DNA of 64,000 nt from Rhodococcus sp. BP22. GTDB taxonomy: Bacteria > Actinomycetota > Actinomycetes > Mycobacteriales > Mycobacteriaceae. The stretch spans positions 62,001-126,000 of the forward strand of contig NZ_JACFTB010000008.1 in the NCBI RefSeq assembly GCF_014281965.1, in the 5' to 3' direction. The notes beneath the pieces are model-generated. The model saw only the letters and a list, made by a program, of their open reading frames with translations. It did not search any database and was not told the DNA's origin. How positions within the stretch are numbered: the first letter of the stretch is position 1; each line of letters begins with the position of its first letter. Both the position numbers and the translations under genes were made by a program. Positions 36,737-45,671 of this stretch are shown here, one piece after another.

Positions 36737-39286
36737 GTGATTGCTTTGGATCTACCGGTTGAACTTCGCCGCGCCCTCATGGCCGTGGCCCGGACGCCTC
36801 GCCTGCTCGTCGCCTCCGACTACGACGGGACGATGGCGCCCATCGTCTCCGATCCGTCGAAGGCATTTCCACATGCGGAGTCCGTCACCGCTATGCGCGG
36901 ATTGGCGAGTCTCGCCGCGACGAAGGCCGCCGTAATCTCCGGTCGCGCCCTCCGCGATCTGGCCACACTGTCCAGGCTCCCTGCCGAGGTTCAACTCGTC
37001 GGTAGCCACGGCAGCGAATTCGACGTCGGATTCATCAATGCAATCGACGACCAGGCCAAGCGACTTCTGCAGGATATCGCCGAGGAGATGACCTCGATCG
37101 CCGCCCGATTCCCCGGTGTGACCGTCGAGACCAAGCCCGCGAGTGCTGCACTACATGTCCGAAATGCAGACTCGGCCGACGCGGAAGCTGCTCTCGTTGC
37201 GGTGCGCGACGGCGTGGCGCTGCGCGAAGGTGTGCAGGTGACCGAAGGCAAGTCCGTCATCGAACTCGCTGTCATCGTCACCGACAAGGGTGACGCCCTC
37301 GACATCCTCCGGCATCAGGAGGGTGCGACGGCTGCGGTGTTCTTCGGCGACGATGTCACCGACGAGAAGGCCTTCACCCGCCTGCACGGCCCCGACGTCG
37401 GCGTCAAGATAGGCCCAGGCGACAGTCTCGCCGAGTACCACATCGACAGCACCGAGCAGGTCTCGCTCGCACTGGCATTCCTACTCGAAGAGCGTCGCCG
37501 GTGGCTCTCCGGCGCCGATGCTCCTCGCATCGAGCGGCTCACGATGCTCGCCAGCCCCAATGCCGTCGCGCTGGTGACTCCCGATGCGAACCTGACATGG
37601 CTCTGCCATCCCGAACCGGACTCGGCAGCGATTTTCGCGCACCTCCTCGGCGGCAACGAGGCCGGGCACTTCAGCATCGGTCCAAAGCGCACTGCCTTGC
37701 CGCTGAGCCAGCAATACGTCGATGGCACCATGACCGTCCAGACCAAATGGTCGAGCCTGCAGGTCACCGACTACCTCCCGCACGACGTCGCAATCGGGCA
37801 GACCTCGCTCACCCGCGTCGTCACCGGCAAGGCCACCGCGATCGTGACGTTCGCACCCCGACCCGAATTCGGCAAAGTATGGGTTCAGCTCGAACCCGAA
37901 GAGGACGGACTTCGGATCTCCGGCACAGCGGAGCCGATGGTCCTGCGCAGTCCCGGCGTAAAATGGAACGTCGTCTCCGATGGCGCGCAACAGACCGCGC
38001 ACGCCGAGATCGACCCGATCGGTGGACCTGTCGTTCTCGAATTACGTTTGGGCTGCGAGGATCTCGGCCCGTCTGCGCTACCGGAACCGGAGCGCCGGGC
38101 ACAGGCCGAGGCCTACTGGAAGGACTGGGTCGATGCCCTGAACCTGCCGCCACTCAAACCGGATTTGATGAAACGATCCGCCCTGACGCTCCGTGGACTC
38201 GTTCACGCCGACTCCGGCTCGATCATGGCAGCCGCAACCACGTCGCTACCCGAAGAGATCGGCGGCGTGCGCAACTGGGACTACCGCTACTGCTGGCTGC
38301 GCGACGCGGCACTCACCGCTTCCGCGCTGGTCAACCTCGGCTCGACGTCCGAAGCCGAGGGATACCTCGGATGGATCCACGAGGTCCTGGAGTCCGTGCC
38401 TGGCCCCGAACGACTACATCCGCTGTACACGATCCGTGGTCTCGGTCTGCCGTCCGAGGCCGTCATCGACGAGCTTCCCGGATACGCAGGCTCGCGCCCG
38501 GTCCGCGTCGGAAACGCAGCCAACCAGCAAGTACAGCTCGACGTGTTCGGGCCGATCGTCGACCTCGTCTCTTCCCTCGCGCATGCCCGCCAGTCTCAGG
38601 GCCTGGCCGGGAAAGAGGCCTTGTCCGACGACGATTGGAGTCTGGTCCGCTCGATGGTCGAAGCCGTCGAGCGCCGATGGGACGAACCCGACCACGGCAT
38701 CTGGGAGATCCGCGGGACACCCCGCCACCACGTGTACTCCAAGGTCATGGGCTGGATGACCATCGATCGGGCGCTTACCCTCGCCGCCTCGTTCGGTCGG
38801 GAAGCCGAACCGAGCTGGGCCGGTCTGCGCGAGCAGATCCATGCCGAGGTCATCGACAAGGGTTGGAACGAAGAAGTCCGGTCCTTCACCGCAGCCTACG
38901 AAGGCACCGACCTCGACGCAGCGACCCTGCACATCGGTCTCTCCGGGCTGATCGATCCGACCGACTCACGGTTCGCGGCGACCGTGACGGCAACCGAAGC
39001 CGAACTGCGTAGCGGGTCGACCGTGTACCGCTACCACCACGACGACGGATTGCCCGGCGGCGAGGGTGGATTCCATCTGTGCGCGGCGTGGCTGGTCGAG
39101 GCATACCTACTCATCGGGCAGCGATCCGAAGCCGAGGCCCTGTTCGCCCAACTCGTCAGCGCGGCCGGTCCGACCGGCCTGCTCAGTGAGGAATACGACC
39201 CCGTCGCCGAACGCTCACTGGGCAACCATCCCCAGGCCTACAGCCACCTCGGTCTGCTCAGGTGTGCGAGTTTGCTCAGCGCCTGA
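36737..39286 (+). CDS. OtsB-type trehalose-6-phosphate phosphatase fused to GH15 glucosidase/trehalase
   Basis: 849 residues from GTG 36737. Residues 1-255 are a HAD-type OtsB phosphatase with motif I DYDGT (28-32), GSHGSEF and GDDVTDEKAF. Residues about 260-849 are a GH15 glucoamylase-like hydrolase with NWDYRYCWLRDAALTASAL, WEIRGTPRHHVYSKVMGWMTIDRAL and a C-terminal GGEGGFHLCAAWLVEAYL and NHPQAYSHLGL. GH15 enzymes in mycobacteria are trehalases, so one chain could make trehalose from its phosphate and hydrolyse it, or act on a related glucoside. It stands between kstR and the LacI regulator, which are adjacent in M. tuberculosis. Confidence 0.9.
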   Translation: MIALDLPVELRRALMAVARTPRLLVASDYDGTMAPIVSDPSKAFPHAESVTAMRGLASLAATKAAVISGRALRDLATLSRLPAEVQLVGSHGSEFDVGFINAIDDQAKRLLQDIAEEMTSIAARFPGVTVETKPASAALHVRNADSADAEAALVAVRDGVALREGVQVTEGKSVIELAVIVTDKGDALDILRHQEGATAAVFFGDDVTDEKAFTRLHGPDVGVKIGPGDSLAEYHIDSTEQVSLALAFLLEERRRWLSGADAPRIERLTMLASPNAVALVTPDANLTWLCHPEPDSAAIFAHLLGGNEAGHFSIGPKRTALPLSQQYVDGTMTVQTKWSSLQVTDYLPHDVAIGQTSLTRVVTGKATAIVTFAPRPEFGKVWVQLEPEEDGLRISGTAEPMVLRSPGVKWNVVSDGAQQTAHAEIDPIGGPVVLELRLGCEDLGPSALPEPERRAQAEAYWKDWVDALNLPPLKPDLMKRSALTLRGLVHADSGSIMAAATTSLPEEIGGVRNWDYRYCWLRDAALTASALVNLGSTSEAEGYLGWIHEVLESVPGPERLHPLYTIRGLGLPSEAVIDELPGYAGSRPVRVGNAANQQVQLDVFGPIVDLVSSLAHARQSQGLAGKEALSDDDWSLVRSMVEAVERRWDEPDHGIWEIRGTPRHHVYSKVMGWMTIDRALTLAASFGREAEPSWAGLREQIHAEVIDKGWNEEVRSFTAAYEGTDLDAATLHIGLSGLIDPTDSRFAATVTATEAELRSGSTVYRYHHDDGLPGGEGGFHLCAAWLVEAYLLIGQRSEAEALFAQLVSAAGPTGLLSEEYDPVAERSLGNHPQAYSHLGLLRCASLLSA

Positions 39287-39330
39287 GTGGGCTCGTAGTC
39301 GCTTTGCCCGCAATCGCTATGCCCACAATC

Positions 39331-39381
39331 GCTTGAATGGTCCACTCATACGATCTGTCAGCATGAGTGGACCATTCAAGC
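39331..39381. repeat. 19-bp perfect inverted repeat; dispersed repeat copy 1
   Basis: 39331-39349 is the exact complement of 39363-39381, with a 13-nt loop. It lies between the convergent OtsB-GH15 and LacI genes, so it probably terminates both. The minus strand of 39331-39357 matches 62370-62396 at 25 of 27 positions, so this is also a dispersed intergenic repeat. Confidence 0.9.
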
Positions 39382-39409
39382 GGTCTAGCCGGGGTCAAGC
39401 GGCCGGGGT

Positions 39410-40498
39410 CTAGGCGGGCGGCGGAGCCGCCGTACGACCCTTGACCAGTTCGGTCGGCAAGAACTCGGCTGCCATGATGCCCGACTGCGAGGTGGAGAGC
39501 AGGAGCGCACCTGCGCGTCGCCCCTTCTCCTCGGCATCCTGACGAACGGTGGTGACGTTCTCGCGGATTGCGTCGTCCACGCCGTCGAAACCGGTAATGG
39601 TGAGCTGACCCGGAACGTCGATGCCGGCGACCTTGGCGAAATTGAGTGCGCCGAGAGCGAGAACATCGGTGGTGCAGAGCAGTGCGGTGGCCTCACGGTT
39701 GGCTTGTAGCGCCTGAGCTGCAGCGGAGTGGCCGGAGCGGGTGGTGTGTTCGAACCGTTCGACGACGGTGAGCGATTCCGGATCGAGGCCGCTGTCCTTC
39801 ATAGCGTCCTTCACCCCTGCGATCCGCTCCCGTTGGACATGGAAGTGGCTGCCGGCGAGCCGGGCGGGCGGTACGACGCCGTCGCGACGGTCGCGTCCGA
39901 GTCTCATGCAGAGAACGGCGATGTGGCGGTGTCCAAGAGCAATGATCTGCTCGGCGATCATTTTCATCGCGGCTCGATCGTCGATGCCGACGAGTGCGGC
40001 CTCCGGCACCCCTCGTGGTTGGTCGCAGATGACAATCGGTAGGTGCCGCTCGCGGACGGCCATCAGGTAAGGGTCGTCGTCGGCGACGGAATAGACGACG
40101 AAGCCGTCGACCCCTGCTTGTTGCACGACGGCGGCGGCCGCAGTCTCATCTCGATCGGGCCCTGCTGGAATCAGCAGCAGGCCTTGACCTGCGGCTTCGC
40201 AGGATTCGGCGAGCCCGGCCAAGAACGCCATGGCGGCGGGGTCCCGGAAGGAGTAGCTGAGTGCCTCGGTAAGTACGAGGCCGACCGCGCCCGCCTTACG
40301 AGTGCGAAGCGAGCGAGCGAGCGGGTCCGGACCTGCGTATCCGCGCCGTTTGGCTGCCATGAGAACGCGCTCGCGAAGTTCGGGTGAGAGCTGGTCGGGC
40401 CGGTTGTAGGCGTTCGACACTGTGGTGCGCGACACCTTCAGGTCGGCAGCGATGGAGGCCAAAGTGGCGGGGCGGCGCGGCTCGCTCGACCTGGACAT
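39410..40498 (-). CDS. LacI-family transcriptional regulator (Rv3575c-like)
   Basis: 362 residues. The N-terminal LacI helix-turn-helix and hinge are ATLASIAADLKVSRTTVSNAYN and the following SPELRERVLMAAKRRGYAG. The periplasmic-binding-protein-like effector domain has AGAVGLVLTEALSYSF, DGFVVYSVADDDPYL and ITGFDGVDDAI. Probable sugar-responsive repressor. The neighbour across the terminator is the trehalose-related fusion gene, and the metal ABC operon is divergent, 154 bp away. Either could be a target. Confidence 0.9.
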   Translation of the reverse strand: MSRSSEPRRPATLASIAADLKVSRTTVSNAYNRPDQLSPELRERVLMAAKRRGYAGPDPLARSLRTRKAGAVGLVLTEALSYSFRDPAAMAFLAGLAESCEAAGQGLLLIPAGPDRDETAAAAVVQQAGVDGFVVYSVADDDPYLMAVRERHLPIVICDQPRGVPEAALVGIDDRAAMKMIAEQIIALGHRHIAVLCMRLGRDRRDGVVPPARLAGSHFHVQRERIAGVKDAMKDSGLDPESLTVVERFEHTTRSGHSAAAQALQANREATALLCTTDVLALGALNFAKVAGIDVPGQLTITGFDGVDDAIRENVTTVRQDAEEKGRRAGALLLSTSQSGIMAAEFLPTELVKGRTAAPPPA

Positions 40499-40652
40499 AC
40501 GGGGACGTTAGCCGGAAAAGGTCGCTGCAGTGAAATTCGGCGCCCGGGTACCCGATTCGATCGAGAACCGCCTAATCGCTAGAGTACAACGGTAACCATT
40601 TCCAACTAGGCGAATATCTCGCTTCCGCAAGCTTCGACTCAAGGGGTCCCCA

Positions 40653-41654
40653 GTGCGACAACTCGCCCGCTCGACTACCGCTCTCGTAGGACTCACCTGC
40701 GCCGCCGCACTGGCCATGACCGCATGCAGTTCGGAGACGAGCACATCCAATTCTTCGGCGCCTGCCACCGCAATCGACGGCCCGATCACCATCGTGGCCT
40801 CGACCAACGTGTGGGGCAGCGTCGCGCAATCCGTCGCGGGAGACCTCGCGTCGGTGGAATCGATCATTGCCGACCCGTCGGCAGATCCGCACTCCTACGA
40901 GGCCAGCGCCGGCGATGCCGCGAAGGTGGCCGAGGCGTCACTCGTCGTATACAACGGTGGCGGATACGACGAGTTCATCGATGACATCCTCGGCTCGGAG
41001 GGGAAGAACGTGCCGTCGGTCAACGCGTACGACCTCGTCGATTCAGGCCATGCACACGACGGCGAAGAAGCGGCCACGAACGGCTCCACCGACTCCACCG
41101 ACGGTCACGACCACAGCCATGGCGACGCCAACGAGCACGTCTGGTTCGACGCGGAGGTTGCCGCATCCACCGCGGAGTCGATCGCCGACAAGCTCGGCCA
41201 GCTCGACCCCGACAACGCCGCCCAGTACACCGCGAACGCCGAAACGTTCCACGATCAGGTCCATCGCATCACCGACGTGACGAACAAGATCGCCGTCGAG
41301 CATGCCAATGCACCTGTCGCACAGACGGAACCGATCGCGCACTACCTGATCGAAGAGTCCGGCCTCGACGATCGGACACCCGAGGACTTCAAGAACGCCC
41401 TCGAATCGGGCAACGATCCGTCGCCGGCGTCCATCGCGGCTACTCGCGATCTCTTGACGTCGAAGTCCGTTCGGGTCCTCGTCTACAACATTCAGACGCA
41501 GGACGCTGTCACCCAGGACATCCGCTCCACCGCCGAGGCCGCCGGAATCCCCGTCGTCGAGGTGACCGAGACGCTGCCCGAGGGCAAGACATACATCGAG
41601 TGGCAGACGCAGGCGGCTGAGGATCTCGAAGCTGCGCTGGCGTCGGCGTCCTGA
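40653..41654 (+). CDS. Metal-binding lipoprotein of a Zn/Mn ABC transporter (ZnuA-like)
   Basis: 333 residues from GTG 40653, preceded by AAGGGG (40641-40646). Lipoprotein signal with lipobox MTAC at about residue 25. Cluster A-I solute-binding protein: VASTNVWGSVAQSV, DPHSYEAS with a metal-ligand His, and a His/Asp-rich loop at about 131-160 (GHAHDG, DGHDHSHGD) typical of zinc binders. TETLPEGKTYIEWQ lies near the end. It starts a six-gene plus-strand run with the ATPase, permease and pxpABC. The 154-bp gap upstream contains no clear Zur palindrome; GGTAACCATTTCC (40591-40603) is a weak candidate. Confidence 0.88.
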   Translation: MRQLARSTTALVGLTCAAALAMTACSSETSTSNSSAPATAIDGPITIVASTNVWGSVAQSVAGDLASVESIIADPSADPHSYEASAGDAAKVAEASLVVYNGGGYDEFIDDILGSEGKNVPSVNAYDLVDSGHAHDGEEAATNGSTDSTDGHDHSHGDANEHVWFDAEVAASTAESIADKLGQLDPDNAAQYTANAETFHDQVHRITDVTNKIAVEHANAPVAQTEPIAHYLIEESGLDDRTPEDFKNALESGNDPSPASIAATRDLLTSKSVRVLVYNIQTQDAVTQDIRSTAEAAGIPVVEVTETLPEGKTYIEWQTQAAEDLEAALASAS

Positions 41655-41727
41655 GCATGACGACCCTGACAACCGGGAGTGGAACCCGCGGAACGACTGT
41701 CGGGTCAGGGCTGGAAAGCTGTAGTTC

Positions 41728-42546
41728 ATGCCTGCTGTAGAACTGCGCGATGCCGGACTGGCGTTCGGGGAGCGCACGTTGTGGCGGAACCTCGATCTCG
41801 CGGTGGAGAGCGGTGAGTTCGTAGCTGTCCTCGGACCGAACGGTTCGGGTAAGACTTCGCTGCTGAAGGTGCTGCTCGGCCAGAACCATTTGACGACGGG
41901 GACTGCGGCAATTGCGGGAGAGCCTGTCCGCAAAGGTCAGTCCGGTGTCGGTTACATCCCCCAGCAGCGCAGCATCGACGACGGCCTGCCGCTGCGTGGG
42001 CGTGATCTCGTCGGTCTCGGCTGGGACGGTCATCGTTGGGGGCTCGGTCTTCGCGGAATGCGTGAGCGCACGCGTGTCGTGCAGCATGCGATCGACCAGG
42101 TCGACGCCAATGCTTTCGCTGGTGCGCCGGTCGGGACGATGTCGGGAGGCGAGCAGCAGCGTTTACGCATCGCCCAGGCGCTGGTCGGCAACCCGACGGT
42201 GTTGCTGTGCGACGAACCTCTGCTCAGCCTCGATTTGGCGAATCAAGGTCTCGTGTCCGGTCTCATCGATCGGCGACGGCGGGAGCACGACACGGCGGTG
42301 CTGTTCGTGACGCACGAGATCAATCCGATTCTGCCGCTGGTGGACCGCATCGTCTACATCGTCGACGGCAAGTTCCGTATCGGCGCACCTGCTGATGTCA
42401 TGACGACCGAAGTGCTCTCGGAGTTGTACGGAACCGAGGTGGAAGTTCTGAAGGTGCGCGGACGGCTCGTCGTCGTCGGCACCGGAGATTCCATCGACGC
42501 TCTCGGCTCTGCGGGTGCGCACCATCCACCGACCGAGGATCTCTGA
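41728..42546 (+). CDS. ABC transporter ATPase, Zn/Mn type (ZnuC-like)
   Basis: 272 residues. Walker A is GPNGSGKT (about 39-46), the signature is MSGGEQQRLRIAQAL, Walker B is VLLCDEP, and the H-loop is FVTHE. It supplies energy for the substrate-binding lipoprotein upstream and the permease directly downstream (stop and start adjoin at 42546/42547). Metal specificity cannot be read from the ATPase. Confidence 0.9.
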   Translation: MPAVELRDAGLAFGERTLWRNLDLAVESGEFVAVLGPNGSGKTSLLKVLLGQNHLTTGTAAIAGEPVRKGQSGVGYIPQQRSIDDGLPLRGRDLVGLGWDGHRWGLGLRGMRERTRVVQHAIDQVDANAFAGAPVGTMSGGEQQRLRIAQALVGNPTVLLCDEPLLSLDLANQGLVSGLIDRRRREHDTAVLFVTHEINPILPLVDRIVYIVDGKFRIGAPADVMTTEVLSELYGTEVEVLKVRGRLVVVGTGDSIDALGSAGAHHPPTEDL

Positions 42547-43425
42547 ATGAACGAGAAAGTGGTCGACGCCCTCTCCAAAATTTTCGACTTCAGCACGACG
42601 GCGAACTTGTTGAGCTACGACTTCGTGCAGCAGGCACTCCTCGCGGCGGCCATTCTCGGTCTCCTCTCCGGTGCCCTCGGGCCGCTGATCGTCAGTAGGC
42701 AGTGGGCGTTCGCGGTGCACGGTTCGAGTGAATTGTCGTTGACCGGCGCGTCGGCAGCTTTGCTCGTCGGTATCACTGTCGGGCTCGGAGCAATCATCGG
42801 CTCGGTCGTCGCCGCGGTGATGTTCGCCCTGCTCGGCTCCAAGGCTCGGGATCGCGACTCGGTGATCGGTGTCATCATGTCGTTCGGGCTGGGATTGTCG
42901 GTGTTGTTCATCTGGCTGTATCCGGGTCGAACCGGCACGAGCTTCTCGCTCCTGATCGGTCAGATCGTCGGCGTGGGGCAGAGCGGGATTCAGCTTCTGC
43001 TCGTGTGCGCAGTGTTGGTCCTCATCGTGCTCGCGGTCGTCTACCGTCCCCTGTTGTTCGCCAGTACCGACCCGGAAGTTGCGCTGGCGCGCGGCGTCCC
43101 GGTCCGTGGGCTCTCCGTCGTGTTCGCAGTTCTGGTCGGAGTCGCGTGTGCGCTCGGCGTTCAGATCGTCGGTGCGCTGCTCGTGTTGTCGTTGCTCATC
43201 ACGCCCGCGGCCGCTGCTGCGCGTGTGACTGCGAGCCCGCTCAAGGCGACGCTGTTGTCCATTCTGTTCGCCGAGATCGCAGCTGTGGGTGGCATTATGC
43301 TCTCGCTCGCACCCGGTGTTCCCGTCTCGACATTTGTCACGACCATCTCGTTCGTCATCTACCTCATCTGCCGCGTGGTGGGGTCTCGCCGGAAGGCCGA
43401 CTCCGGTCGCGTCGTTCTCGCCTAG
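42547..43425 (+). CDS. ABC transporter permease, Zn/Mn type (ZnuB-like)
   Basis: 292 residues with about eight to nine hydrophobic segments of the ABC-3 family. Recognisable pieces are GLLSGALGPLIVSRQWAFAVHG at the N-terminus, RDSVIGVIMSFGLGLSVLF, and ALGVQIVGALLVLSLLITPAAAAARVT, which holds the coupling region. The start adjoins the ATPase stop. Confidence 0.9.
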   Translation: MNEKVVDALSKIFDFSTTANLLSYDFVQQALLAAAILGLLSGALGPLIVSRQWAFAVHGSSELSLTGASAALLVGITVGLGAIIGSVVAAVMFALLGSKARDRDSVIGVIMSFGLGLSVLFIWLYPGRTGTSFSLLIGQIVGVGQSGIQLLLVCAVLVLIVLAVVYRPLLFASTDPEVALARGVPVRGLSVVFAVLVGVACALGVQIVGALLVLSLLITPAAAAARVTASPLKATLLSILFAEIAAVGGIMLSLAPGVPVSTFVTTISFVIYLICRVVGSRRKADSGRVVLA

Positions 43426-43436
43426 ACTCGAAGCCG

Positions 43437-44195
43437 ATGACATCCATCGATATCAACTCAGACCTCGGCGAGAGCTTCGGAACGTGGAAGCTCGGTAACG
43501 ACGATGCAATGCTGGCGGTGGTGACCAGCGCCAATATTGCCTGCGGATTCCATGCAGGTGACCCACAGACGATTCTGGCGACCTGCCGAGCCGCTGCAGG
43601 CAAGACCGTCCGTATCGGTGCTCAGGTCGGCTACCACGACCTCGCCGGTTTCGGGCGAAGATTCATCGACATCGAAGCTGCTGATCTGACTGCCGACGTG
43701 CTGTATCAGATGGGGGCCCTCGACGGACTCAGTCAGGCAGCAGGTTCGGCCATCGCCTACGTGAAACCGCACGGCGCGCTCTACAACGCCGTAGTGACGA
43801 ATCGGGACCAGGCGAAGGCTGTCGTCGACGCCGTCCGAATCTACGATTCGACGCTCCCCGTCCTCGGTCTGGCAGGGTCGGTGTTCCTCGAGGAAGCCGA
43901 GGCGGCCGGTTTGCGGACCGTGGCGGAGGCCTTCGCCGACCGTGCTTACACACCCGCGGGTGAGTTGGTGTCCCGACGTGAGGCCGGCGCCATCCTGTCC
44001 GATCCTGTCATGGTCGCAACGCGCATACTCCAGCTCGTCAGGGAAGGAACAGTCGAGTCGATCGACGGCACCACCGTCGCCGTCTCCGCGGAATCGGTGT
44101 GTGTACACGGAGACACACCGGGCGCGGTCGACATGGCTGTCGCAGTCCGGAAGATACTGTCCGACAACGGTATCGCGATCTCACCCTTTGTCTGA
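43437..44195 (+). CDS. pxpA: 5-oxoprolinase subunit A (PxpA, LamB/YcsF family)
   Basis: 252 residues from ATG 43437, 12 bp after the permease; the longer frame from 43005 is noise inside the permease gene. Diagnostic start SIDINSDLGESFGTWKLGND, then IACGFHAGDP, GYHDLAGFGRR, YVKPHGALYN and FADRAYTPAGELVSR. With PxpB and PxpC it hydrolyses 5-oxoproline (pyroglutamate) to glutamate using ATP. Confidence 0.95.
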   Translation: MTSIDINSDLGESFGTWKLGNDDAMLAVVTSANIACGFHAGDPQTILATCRAAAGKTVRIGAQVGYHDLAGFGRRFIDIEAADLTADVLYQMGALDGLSQAAGSAIAYVKPHGALYNAVVTNRDQAKAVVDAVRIYDSTLPVLGLAGSVFLEEAEAAGLRTVAEAFADRAYTPAGELVSRREAGAILSDPVMVATRILQLVREGTVESIDGTTVAVSAESVCVHGDTPGAVDMAVAVRKILSDNGIAISPFV

Positions 44196-44797
44196 TGATC
44201 GTCCGGGATGCAGGTGAACATGCCGTACTGATCGAGTACGGCGACCTGCGCGAGACGATGTCCTTCTTCCGTTCACTGCACGCGACGGCCCCCGTCGACG
44301 TCGAGGATCTGGTCCCGGCCGCCTGGACAGTTCTGGTGCGATTCCGGGGCGAGCGAGAACGGATCGTGACGTGGATTCGCTCGGTCGAACCAGTAACCGA
44401 GGACAGTGAAGCGAAGGCCGACGCGGTGACGATTGCAGTCAGCTACGACGGTCCGGATCTCGACGATGTTGCCAGACACACCGGTCTGTCGACGCCGGAA
44501 GTCGTGGCAGCGCACACGGGTCGGATCTGGACCGTCGCATTCGGCGGGTTCGCACCTGGGTTCGGCTATCTCGTCGGCCCCGACGACCGCCTGCATGTTC
44601 CTCGCCGCTCCGAACCTCGCACTTCGGTCCCTGCAGGCTCGGTCGGACTTGCCGGCGAGTTCTCGGGTATCTACCCACGCAGTTCCCCAGGTGGATGGCA
44701 GCTGATCGGGACCACCGATGCGGTCCTGTGGGACGAGAGCGGCTCACCACCCGCGCGGCTACAACCCGGCACGAAGGTCAGGTTCCAGCAGTCGTGA
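44195..44797 (+). CDS. pxpB: 5-oxoprolinase subunit B (PxpB)
   Basis: 200 residues; ATG 44195 overlaps the pxpA stop (TGATG). KipI/allophanate-hydrolase subunit 1 fold: ITVSY-like IAVSYDGPDLDDVARHTGLS, VAFGGFAPGFGYL, LHVPRRSEPRTSVPAGSVGLAG and YPRSSPGGWQLIG are all present. It forms the catalytic complex with PxpC. Confidence 0.94.
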   Translation: MIVRDAGEHAVLIEYGDLRETMSFFRSLHATAPVDVEDLVPAAWTVLVRFRGERERIVTWIRSVEPVTEDSEAKADAVTIAVSYDGPDLDDVARHTGLSTPEVVAAHTGRIWTVAFGGFAPGFGYLVGPDDRLHVPRRSEPRTSVPAGSVGLAGEFSGIYPRSSPGGWQLIGTTDAVLWDESGSPPARLQPGTKVRFQQS

Positions 44798-45651
44798 AAG
44801 CCGTCGAGATACTGCGTCCAGGGCCACTGTGCACCGTGCAGGATCGAGGCCGTCCCGGTCACGCGTCGATCGGCGTCGGAAGATCCGGCGCTGCAGACCT
44901 CCGCTCGCACGACGCCGCCAACAGGTTGGTGGGCAACACCGTCGACGCTGCAACGCTCGAGGCAACGATGGGCGGCGTGCTGATTCGCGTGCAGGGATCG
45001 GTCGCCGTAGCGGTCACCGGCGCTTCGGGCAGTATCACCGTCAACGGCATCGCGGGGGCGATGTACAACACGCTGCATCTGTCCGACGGGGACGAATTGT
45101 CAGTGGCGACACCAACTTCGGGACTCCGCAGCTATATCGCTGCGCGCGGTGGATTCGACGTCGCCACGGTTCTCGGGAGCAGGTCCACCGACACGATGTC
45201 GGGGCTCGGTCCGGCACCACTGACGGAAGGTGACGTCCTCGCGATCGGTGATGCGCAGTCACGTTGGCCTGCAACGGAATTGGCACCACCCCCGGACCGA
45301 ACCGGGCACATCGAAGTGTCGGTGAACCTCGGTCCGCGCCAGGACTGGTTCACCTCCGAGGCACTCCATGTCCTGGCGAGCCAGGTATGGACGGCAACCA
45401 TCGATTCGAATCGCGTCGGGGTCAAGCTCGACGGTCGGACGCCGCTGGAACGAGCGCGGACCGACGAGCTACTCAGCGAGGGCATGGTTCCCGGCGCCCT
45501 TCAGGTTCCACCGAACGGCAAGCCCGTCCTCTTCCTCGCCGATCACCCGGTGACGGGCGGGTATCCCGTCATCGCCGTCGTTCGAGACACCGATCTGCCA
45601 TCGATCGGCCAACTGCGGCCCGGGGACTCGATACGGTTCCGAGTGCACTAG
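44794..45651 (+). CDS. pxpC: 5-oxoprolinase subunit C (PxpC)
   Basis: 285 residues from GTG 44794, overlapping the pxpB TGA (GTGA). KipA/allophanate-hydrolase subunit 2 fold: GPLCTVQDRGRPGHASIGVGRSGAADLRSHDAAN (core cited: VQDRGRPGH), ARGGFDVATVLGSRSTD, SNRVGVKLDG and DHPVTGGYPVIAVV. It completes the pxpABC set, which is co-directional with the metal transporter. Confidence 0.94.
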   Translation: MKAVEILRPGPLCTVQDRGRPGHASIGVGRSGAADLRSHDAANRLVGNTVDAATLEATMGGVLIRVQGSVAVAVTGASGSITVNGIAGAMYNTLHLSDGDELSVATPTSGLRSYIAARGGFDVATVLGSRSTDTMSGLGPAPLTEGDVLAIGDAQSRWPATELAPPPDRTGHIEVSVNLGPRQDWFTSEALHVLASQVWTATIDSNRVGVKLDGRTPLERARTDELLSEGMVPGALQVPPNGKPVLFLADHPVTGGYPVIAVVRDTDLPSIGQLRPGDSIRFRVH

Positions 45652-45671
45652 CCCCGACGGGGCGTCCCGTC

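Noticed and set aside
37501..39012. 503-codon open frame in another frame of the OtsB-GH15 gene
   Set aside because: Arg-rich nonsense product; the main frame carries the conserved motifs.
40591..40603. Zur or Mur box upstream of the metal ABC operon
   Set aside because: GGTAACCATTTCC is only partly palindromic and does not fit the mycobacterial Zur pattern well enough to annotate.
42163..43443. 426-codon open frame on the minus strand across the ABC ATPase and permease
   Set aside because: Low-complexity Asp/Glu/His/Arg product, no ribosome site, antisense to well-supported genes.
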